DNA from: Acanthamoeba lenticulata
Taxonomy: Eukaryota; Discosea; Longamoebia; Acanthamoebidae
Direction: 5' to 3'
Length of the DNA: 12,874 nt
NCBI GenBank assembly: GCA_002179805.1
Contig: NAVB01003722.1
Coordinates: 1-12,874 of the forward strand
Part shown: one piece after another, positions 1 through 7,500 of the stretch
How the letters are laid out: each line of letters starts with the position of its first letter
How positions within the stretch are numbered: the first letter of the stretch is position 1
Position numbers and translations under genes: made by a program
Notes under the pieces: generated by a model
What the model saw: the letters and a program-made list of their open reading frames with translations, nothing else
Databases searched by the model: none
Told to the model about the DNA's origin: nothing

Positions 1-59
1 TTTTATTTGCATAAACAATCTTGCTCGAGCATTCTACAATCCTGTCTCTCCTCTCGCAG
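1..59 (+). other. MED1: 3' end of a MED1 intron
   Basis: This stretch is AT-rich and ends in a pyrimidine-rich tract (CTGTCTCTCCTCTCGCAG) directly before the first recognisable MED1 exon. The upstream exon is outside the window. Confidence 0.75.
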
Positions 60-1508
60 GGCGGGGAGGGCGGGAGCCGCATCCACTTTGATCTGGAGCT
101 GGAGCCGCCCGTGCCCATTCTCAGCGCCACCCTTCGCCGCATGCTGGGCCTCGTCTGGGGCCCGCTCACCCCCCACCACCATCCTTCTGCCGCCGCCTCC
201 ACCATCACCACGACCACCACGACCACCGCAGACGCCTTCCGGCAATCGGCTGGTAAATGTTTCTTTATGTGTGTGTGTGTGTGTGTGCCGTGCCTCCCCA
301 GACAAGCATCATCTTGCACACTTACTGACAAGTACTGGTGCGCGTATATGCACGCAGATCATTGCGTTGCGCCACGCATGTCGGCCTCCTCCTTCTCCTC
401 GTCTCTCCAGAAGCTCCTGTGCCCTCCCGCCGTACGTCCGCCTCCGCGGCCGCTGTTGTTGATGTTGGTCTCATGAGGCTCATTTGGATCGGCGTCTGTT
501 TCTCTCTCTTTTTTTTTTCCCTATTGGGGTGGGGCTGGGCTGCTTGAGCAGGCCGGGACGCGGTTCGAGCAGCACGGCGCCTCCTACGTGTACAGCGGGG
601 CCGAGGAAGCTGGCACCCTCCTCCACCACGTGCCCTTCACGCACCTCCGCCAGCTCCTGCCCCTCCTTCAGGTCGGTTGCCCCTCCGGGGATGGGTGGTG
701 GTGATGGTGGTGGGTTTTCTCTCTGGAAAACGATGATCTTGTGTCCCTTACCCGTTGGGTATGTGGGGGGGGGGCGAGCAGCACCTGAGGCAGCAACTGG
801 TCTTCAACGAGCTCTACACGAGCTGTTTCCCCGGCCACGCCCGGGCTGCGGCTCTGCAGGCCTCCGGAGGCAAGCCTTCACCCGCCGGGCCGGCGGCCGC
901 CGCCCACGTGCAACCCGACACTGTGCCGCAAGGTCTTTGTCCCTTGTTTGTTCATGTATATTTTTATTTATTGGGAGTCCTGCGGGTGGGAAGGGAGCTG
1001 ACGTGCGGACCCGGCGGGTGACAGGAGATGACGCCATGGACTACACGTTTGACGGGGGCGAGACGCCCCTGGTGGAGGTGGCCGGGGTGGGGCCCTACGC
1101 CCTCTCCGTGACGTTGCTTGATCCCGCTACCCACAACCTGATCTGCCTCCAGGTGGAGGTGCTGCTGGGCGGGGCCATCCGGGCCTTCCTCCACTCCTCG
1201 CTGCTCGGTGCGTTTTTTTTTTGTACCACCACACCAATTACGCAAGACTTCTTGTGCGCGGTGATCTGATCTGGTCGAATGATTGTCTCTCAGCTCTCCT
1301 TGCTGCCTTAGCTCATATGTGTGTGTGTGTGGTGTGCACATGTGGGAGAGCAGACCAGCAGCCGTTCTCGAGCGATTACGTGGAGGAGCTCCTCCGTCGA
1401 TCGTATTCGATCCCGCTGACGGTCAAGCATCTCCTGCAGGGCAAGTACGGCCTGGCCAAACGCCTGCAGGGAGCAGGCCACGGGGCCGACCAGCCTGGCC
1501 CACAATAA
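60..1508 (+). CDS. MED1: Mediator complex subunit 1 (MED1), C-terminal part of gene
   Basis: MED1 is a subunit of the middle module of the nuclear Mediator complex, which links transcription factors to RNA polymerase II. Exons placed by frame: 60-252, 358-431, 552-671, 782-932, 1025-1207 and 1354-1508 (stop TAA), about 291 codons; bases 1-59 are the end of an upstream intron and the 5' exons lie outside. The protein follows the human MED1 core block by block: HFDLELEPPVPI (human FLKFPQPIPV), then EQHGASYVY, LRQQLVFNELYTSC (human IRHQVAYNTLIGSC), LSVTLLDPATHNLICLQ (human FSVSFQHPVNDSLVCVV), and DYVEELLRRSYSIPLTVKHL (human DDFIAKVVQRCMSIPVTMRA). It stops about 20 residues after the last block, with no long disordered tail. 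The second exon is the least certain; its frame fits but it has little similarity. Donor 432 is GTACGT. The family assignment is firm. Confidence 0.88.
269..287 (+). repeat. (GT)n microsatellite in a MED1 intron
   Basis: About nine GT units, 16 nt after the exon donor at 253, on the coding strand of the intron. Confidence 0.9.
765..774 (+). repeat. G10 run next to a MED1 acceptor
   Basis: Ten G followed by CGAGCAG, the acceptor of the 782-932 exon. No pyrimidine tract lies between the run and the AG. Confidence 0.85.
1319..1336 (+). repeat. (GT)n tract in a MED1 intron
   Basis: Six GT units plus GGTGTG in the 1208-1353 intron, upstream of the acceptor of the last exon. Confidence 0.85.
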
Positions 1509-1509
1509 A
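1504..1509 (+). terminator. Candidate MED1 poly(A) signal AATAAA overlapping the stop codon
   Basis: The hexamer AATAAA contains the MED1 stop codon TAA (1506-1508). A second AATAAA lies at 1553-1558, 45 nt after the stop and 28 nt before the last base of GTF3C1. Either could direct cleavage of the MED1 transcript. The second would fit a transcript ending inside the convergent neighbour. No AATAAA is visible on the minus strand below 1586 for GTF3C1. Confidence 0.5.
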
Positions 1510-1552
1510 AATCAATGACCACCCATCGTGCCGGCAACGTGGCTGCAGTAGA

Positions 1553-1558
1553 AATAAA
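1553..1558 (+). terminator. Second candidate poly(A) signal AATAAA in the 77-bp convergent gap
   Basis: AATAAA in the AT-rich spacer between the MED1 and GTF3C1 stop codons. It is followed by an A/T-rich stretch with a T9 run. It is more usefully placed for MED1 than the hexamer that overlaps the stop, but only transcript ends can decide. Confidence 0.45.
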
Positions 1559-1585
1559 AACCATAAACACATTTTTTTTTCTTCT

Positions 1586-4500
1586 TCACAGGCGAGCGAG
1601 AGCTCCGGGCCGCACGAAGTAGCAGACGTGGTTGTCCCGGTCATCCGCGGGGACGCCAGCATGGGCTGGCTTTGGCGCATCCCAAATCGAGTTGACCGGC
1701 CCTGCGCCGTTGCACCCGAACGTTCGCATATCAGACCAAGAAGAGGAGGAAGAGGATGATAAGACCCCTTGCGCCGTGCGCACTTGGGGTTAGGGGGAAG
1801 GGGTGGAGGGGCTCTCGGTACCGGGCAGCACGAGCGGGTCAAAGAGCGTGGGCGCAGAGAAGAGCGAGGGGCGCGCGGCGATTATTGGCCGCGCGTAGAT
1901 GCAGTCATCCACGAGCAGCGACTGGATGACCTCCCGCACGGACTCGGCCCCCAGCAGCTCCATCTCCTCCACTATCGTCTCCTGTCGCCCCGCCATCGAT
2001 CGATCACAGCACCCCACCACCCCCACCCACGCACGAGGTCGTCAGAAAAACACAACACAACACATCCATGCATGCACACAGACATGCCCCCCCCCCAAGG
2101 CACAAGAGGCGCGAGAAAGAGAGAGGGGGCGAGAGAGAGAGAGAGAGAGCGAGACCTGGTAGATGCCCGGGCGATGGAGGATGACGCCGTAGATGCGCCG
2201 GCGGAGGTGCGCCAGGAACTGCTGGTTGATGGACCCGTCCAGCATCTTCCACGGCCGAATCACCTCCGTCAGGCCCGGCTCGCCTGCACCACCCATGATC
2301 GCCACCACCACCACCATGAGCATCAATTAATTGTACCAAATTAATAAATAAAGGGGAGGAGGAGGAGGAGGAGGAGTAGGAGGAGGGAGATGGCCCCCTC
2401 CTGGAGGATTGGGGATCGGTACCGATGGGGGAGCGCATGAGGTCGAGGTGGGCCTTGTTGGCCTTGGCCCCGCGCAGTCGCTTCTTGCGCGGCTTCTCCG
2501 CGCCCGAAGCCCCCGTCGCGGCGGAGGTGGCCGCGTTCTCCGCCGTGAGGGCCTCCTCCTCCTCTTCCTCCTCATTATCTTCGTCCATAAGATCGCTGCG
2601 GCCTGCATCATCACCATCACGACCATCATCATCAGGATCGTCATCATTATCACCATCATTATCAGGATGACCCTCCTTCTCGTGACCACCACCGTCGTGG
2701 GGCCGCTTCGCCCCGACACGAGGACGAGGAAGAGAAGCAGGAGGAGGAAGAGGAGGGAGGCTTGTCGGTACCGCGGGCTGGAGCGGGGTCGCTTGGCGGT
2801 GCGTCCACTGCCGCCTCTTCTTGCGTGGCGGGGGCGGGCGCCCTCCTTATCGGGGCCTCCACCGTCGACGCGGAGGCAGAAGCAGAGGAAGAGGAGGAGG
2901 AGGAGGAGGAGGAAGGCAAGGTCGACGAGGGCGCAGCCGCGAGGAGGGGCGGGAGGATTCCCCCCACCTCCCCTGCGCCCAGGGCTGCCGACGGGAGCGG
3001 CATCCACGACCACCGCCCTACGAACTCATCCGCCACCCAGAGCCTTGCCCCCCCCACCCCCCAATTATCCCCCAATTATCCCAAAATTTGTGAGAAAAAA
3101 AAACAACACAAAAACCAAACGGGGAGTCGATTCACGGGCGGGCACGCACCGCTGGTCGTAGGCGGCCACCTCGACGATGTGCCCGAAGTTGAAGAGATGG
3201 CGGAGGGCGGTCTCCTGCTCCTCCTCGCTCCAGCCCTCCCGCTCCCGGTAGGCCTACCCGCACAGGACCAAGACGAGCAAGCGTAAGTCAAAGCAAGACA
3301 AGCTTGAGACAATAATATTGATATATTTGGGGAGGAGAAGGGGAGGAGTTTGGAAGGGGGGACACGCACGGCCAGGTCGTGCGCAGAGACGCCCGACGAC
3401 TCGGCCTGCGCGATGCGCCGGTAGAAGCCCTCCACCGCCGCCGTCAGAGACCTGCCTCGGGCCCGGGCGCCACCGCCAGAGGCCTGTGCATCGGCCTGCT
3501 GGAGGAAGGCCATCAGCGCGCGCAGCTTGTCTTGGGGCTCTCCACCCGACGCCGTGGGCTGGTCCTCCGGCCCTGCCGCCTCCATCACCGTCACCGCCAT
3601 CGCGTCCATGTTCGTGTTGGTCGTGCTGCTGCTGCTGCTGGTGGTGGCGCTGGCGTCGTTCCCGCGGGAGTGTGCCTGGGCCTCCGCCTCGGGCAGGAGA
3701 GGAGGGCGCGTCGAATCCTGCAGCAGTCCGCTCGGTCGAGCTGCTTCTGCTGCAATTGCCGTCGCCGGTGTCGGCTCGTCGGGCCGGGTCGAGGAGGCCG
3801 ACTCCGCGTCAAGCTCGTCTGCACATTGCTCCAGGTTGAGCTGTCCGCGGGTCTCGACGCGGATCGCTGCACGAGCACGCACGTGAGGACAAGACGAGCC
3901 AAGGCCAATGGGGGGGGGAGCATGTAAAAGGGAGGGGGCTGAAAGGGGAGGGGGGTGGCAAGCGCACTCCAGGCAAAGACGTCGAGGTTGAGGTTGGAGG
4001 TGCGGTAGGGCCCCGACAGGACGCGCTTGGTGCCCATGAGGTGCAGCACCACACCCCCGCGGCCGGAGCGCTCCTCTCCGCCCTCGGGGGCCAGCGCCTC
4101 GGGCGGGAGGTGGGGCACCTCCGGCAGCATTCGCGCCGCTCCATCGTGGAGGAGGCCCAGCAGGTGTGCCACGGACCCGCCGTTGGTGAAGAGTCCGACC
4201 GAGTGGACGCGGCCTTGCCGCACATCCCGCGCAAACTCGCGGGCCTCGTCCACCAGCGCGTTGAGCTTGCGCGACACGCACATCCGCTTGAACCTTTGTA
4301 TTTGTGGAGGGGGGGACGGAGGGGGGAGTTGCGTCGGTCAGGTGATCACTTCATCACCGTCATCATCATCATCATCATCATCGTCATGATCATGAGCATC
4401 ACCTCGCCCCCTGCCCATCGGGACGAGGCGGAAGTAAAAGAGGCTTTCCGGGGCGGGGGGGGGGCTAGGGCAGTACTTGTCCGAGAGTTGGAAGCGGACG

Positions 4501-7500
4501 CCTTCGCGGCCGCGGGCCTTGACGATGAGACCCGCCTGGCGAAGACGCTGGAGGGCGAGGTCGAGCTCCTCCTCGGTAAAGTAGGGGAACAGGCGCCAGG
4601 CCCATTCGGCCACCTCCTCCCCACGCGTCCCCATCAGCAAGATCATCTGCACACACACACACACAATTGGTAAATGATGGATTCCTCATCAGCATCCTCA
4701 TCCTCATCGTCAACAGCAGCAGCAGCGATCAAATCAAGCCCAGTCAAATCGAATGACCAAGCACGCCGCATCATAGCGATCGGTAGCTTTGCAGCAGCAG
4801 AGGCGGGACCACAAACTCAACCTTGTACATGTCCTCCGCTGCGGAGATGATGGGGGCCACCGGGGGCAACGGGGCTGCCTTGTAGGAAGCCGAGATCAGG
4901 TACCGCTGGTCCAGCTCCTCCATCGACTGCGGCAGCGGGGTCGAGGCGGCCCGCCTATCACGCAGCGCACGTGCACCCCGCCCAGCACAACCATGGTTAC
5001 CCACAAATGAACAAGTCACAAATAAACGAATAAATAAGTAAATAAGGGCCGCCTCGAAGATCCTCAGATCGGCCAAAAAAGAGAAAACGAGGGAGGCGGG
5101 CATGTACGGGGCGGGCCCGGCGGTGTCCCGGCGATTGAGGTGGTCGATGAGGATCTGCACGGCGGGCTCCAGGTGCTGCCCCTTGAACAGCGAGTGCACA
5201 CGCTGGCGACAGGCTGCCGCGGGCCTGCTCATCAGCCGCCCGATGCGCGTCCACAGCTGCTGTTGCGGGACTCCTGGCGAGTGCTGCATCCCGTCAGGCG
5301 CCGCCCCGTGCGGTTCATCGCCCGCTTCGGCCTGCCTCCCAGTTCCACGGTTCCGCCGACACGTGTGTGAGCCTGCAGGGACAGACGTCTGGGCAGGGGT
5401 GGGGGGAGGTGGCGAGACCTGAACGTGCACAAAGGCCCGGATGAGGGCGAGATCCTCGTCTGGCGACCAGTTGGTGCGCTGGGGTATCGCGGCCTCGGCC
5501 CGCGTCGCCGCTTCTTCGCCGTCCTCGTCTTCGTCGTCCTCATCGGCACGCTCCTCCAGTTCCAGCCGCGGCAGAGCGGCTCGCGCGCGCCTCCTCGTGT
5601 CCTGCCAGCCCCCCGCCCCATTCGTAACATCAGCCCCCGCCAGTTTAGATATACCCCGGCCCCCCGGGGACCACCAACGTCCTCCCACCACCACCACCAC
5701 CACCTCCGGTCGGCGACGTGAAGGAGAGAAAGGGGGGGGGGCGGTCAATGGCTGCAGGGGGGGAGGAGGAAGCCGTACGAGGGCAAAGCTGACGCGGGGC
5801 CGCTTGGAGGCGTCAGGAAGGGCATTGCCGTCGAGCCCGCCCGCACCGCTCTCCGAAGCCAAGTCGCCCTCGTTCTGGCTCTTTCGCTTGCGGCCCTTCC
5901 TGTTGTTGCAGTCTCGCGCCACGTCAGACCCTCCGCGCTCGCGTGTGTGTATGTGTGTGCGTGTGCCCATTGAGCCGGGGGAGGGAGAATCGGGGGGGGG
6001 GTTTAGAATTGGGAAGGGAAGTGCAGACCGGGTGGTGGGGAGACCCGTGGCCAGGGTGCGCTTGCGCGTCGTGCGCGTGGATGTGCGTCGCGTAAGCGTG
6101 TGCTGCGCGCGCTTCTTCATTTTGAGCTTGTAGTGGTTCATCACCTGCACCGTAGCTGTCCTCCGGCCACATGATCCCCCCCCCAATGTGACAGCAACAA
6201 ATGCTGCGCGTTAGCGCTAACGCGCTAGAAAGAGCGCGCGAGGCGGAAGCTTTAAATTTTACAAACAAAACAATTATAATAATCATAATAAAAAAAAATC
6301 ACAAAAACAAGAAAACACGGTGCGCACGGATGTGGTAGAGGGAGGCCAGGTAGGTGATCTCGGCCTTGGTGGGCGCGTGGTCAAAGTTATGCTGGTCCAG
6401 CTGCTCCATTTGCGTCCGGTTCAGCGGCTTCAGGCTCGACCAGTTGGCCCTGCCCCCCCCCCAACCCCAAAAACCAAACAACCACCAACCAACCGACCAC
6501 GAAGGATCACCACACGAGCGAGTCCCTCACCGCTCAGCTCTTAAGGAGGGTTGCGCGCTCGCACGCGGTCCACTTTAGGGGGGGGAGGGGGAGGAAGAAG
6601 AGCAGCGCCCCAATATTTCCATATTTCCATGTTTCTTACCGGCGGGTGAGTTCGGGAAGGGCTCCGCCGAAGGGATCCTTGGCCAGGCTGCTGCTGCCCG
6701 CAGGCGCGTCGCCTTCATGCTCGTCGTCATCATCGTCGTCGTGGTCGGGCTCATGCTTGGCCGGGGCGGTTTCCTCTCCGTTCTTGGATTGCCAAGCAGG
6801 AGCAACATACCGTCAACATGCATACTTGGGCCTACAGCGGAGCAGAAGGAGGAGGAGGAGGAGGAGGAGGAGGAAAACAGCGCACCTCCTCGTCCTCGAT
6901 GACGACGCGGGCGAGAGAGATGTACTCGAGCTCCGTCCAGTACTTCATGAGGTCCGGCAGTGTGTTGAAGGTGTAGCGGCGTACCGTCCCGGCCCGTTCC
7001 GTGATGCGGTCCTCGATCTCGCCGTGCCGCTCCAGGTGCATCGCCTCGTAGGACTTGGCCTGCTGCGTCCCCCGCCCACCCAAGTGACGCGACGTTCGTG
7101 AGCCCGTTGTACGACCGGCCTTATAGCGCTCAGCACACACGCAGCGGCGGCGGCGGCGGCGGAGGTCTCCCTTCCCGACAACGAGAATAATATATAAAAA
7201 TAATCACAACAATACAACCACAATCGCGCACCTCCTCCTGGAAGCGGACGAGCTTGAGCTTGCGGAGCACGTCGAGGAGATCGTGGAGGCGGCGCGAGAA
7301 CACCCGCCGGTGGAACAGCGCCGTCTTGATCCGGGCAGGGAGCTGCCTAATGGTGAGGTCCTCGGCCACGCAGTCCTCGAGGCCCTCGATGGGCTGCATT
7401 TGGCCCAACACCTGCAGGTACAGCTTCACCGGCATCCTGCCGTTGCAGTGCCACGGCCGCATACACACACACGCACACGCACACGCACACGCACGCACAG

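Larger units (their letters stand above)
1586..2602 (-). other. GTF3C1: GTF3C1 exons 29-32: acidic segment and C-terminal winged helix
   Basis: Exons 2602-2423, 2283-2156, 1981-1822 and 1767-1586. Exon 29 has DEDNEEEEEEEALTAEN, then EKPRKKRLRGAKANKAH. Exon 30 has LTEVIRPWKMLDGSIN, then IYGVILHRPGIYQ (human CFIGRPWRVVDGHLN and MLYHIMTRPGIPES). Exon 31 has ESVREVIQSLLVDDCIYARP (human [20 protein letters not shown]), then SLFSAPT. Exon 32 ends NHVCYFVRPGALARL (human MAFYEPTLDCTLRL). Exons 31 and 32 share a frame and are separated by one TAA (1790-1792), which a 54-nt intron (1768-1821) removes. That last intron is inferred. Confidence 0.84.
3968..4926 (-). other. GTF3C1: GTF3C1 exons 23-25: winged helix segment and following domain
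   Basis: Exons 4926-4822, 4646-4477 and 4293-3968. Exon 23 reads SMEELDQRYLISASYKA (human TLQELFARYRVLAI) and ends SAAEDMYK. Exon 24 reads MILLMGTRGEEVAEWAWRLF, ELDLALQRLRQAGLIV and GVRFQLSDK (human YRIFTWRFP, FQFLDRMRAAGKLD and RFSFKD). Exon 25 reads VGLFTNGGSVAHLLGLLHDG and ends TSNLNLDVFAW. Exon 24 may extend to about 4345 (see findings). Exon 23 joins exon 24 without a roughly 70-residue stretch that is present in the human protein. Confidence 0.8.
6029..6782 (-). other. GTF3C1: GTF3C1 exons 17-19: acidic segment and W-x(n)-helical block
   Basis: Exons 6782-6640, 6449-6328 and 6155-6029. Exon 17 is strongly acidic (HDDDDDDEHEGD) and ends at the only textbook GTAAGA donor of the gene. Exon 18 reads ANWSSLKPLNRTQMEQLDQ, then EITYLASLYHI, at the position of human RNWIWTSYIINQ. 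Exon 19 continues VMNHYKLKMKKRAQHTLTRR into a basic tail. Exon 19 can also end at 6045 (donor GTCTCC) if exon 20 starts at 5912; both versions keep the frame. Confidence 0.8.

Noticed and set aside
1590..1789. A last MED1 exon starting after the pyrimidine-rich CACAG near 1590
   Set aside because: The same bases on the minus strand give a better coding frame with a family-like GTF3C1 C-terminus. The plus-strand frames end quickly, and joining them to MED1 would need a GC-type donor.
3379..3927. Plus-strand open frames of 170-180 codons
   Set aside because: They are antisense shadows of GTF3C1 exon 26, Arg/Pro/Gly-rich with no motifs, as expected opposite a GC-rich exon.
4771..6186. A single 471-codon minus-strand open frame
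   Set aside because: Parts are true GTF3C1 exons 19-23, but the frame also runs through introns, so it is not a separate gene. The conserved blocks are separated by low-complexity intron sequence with splice signals.
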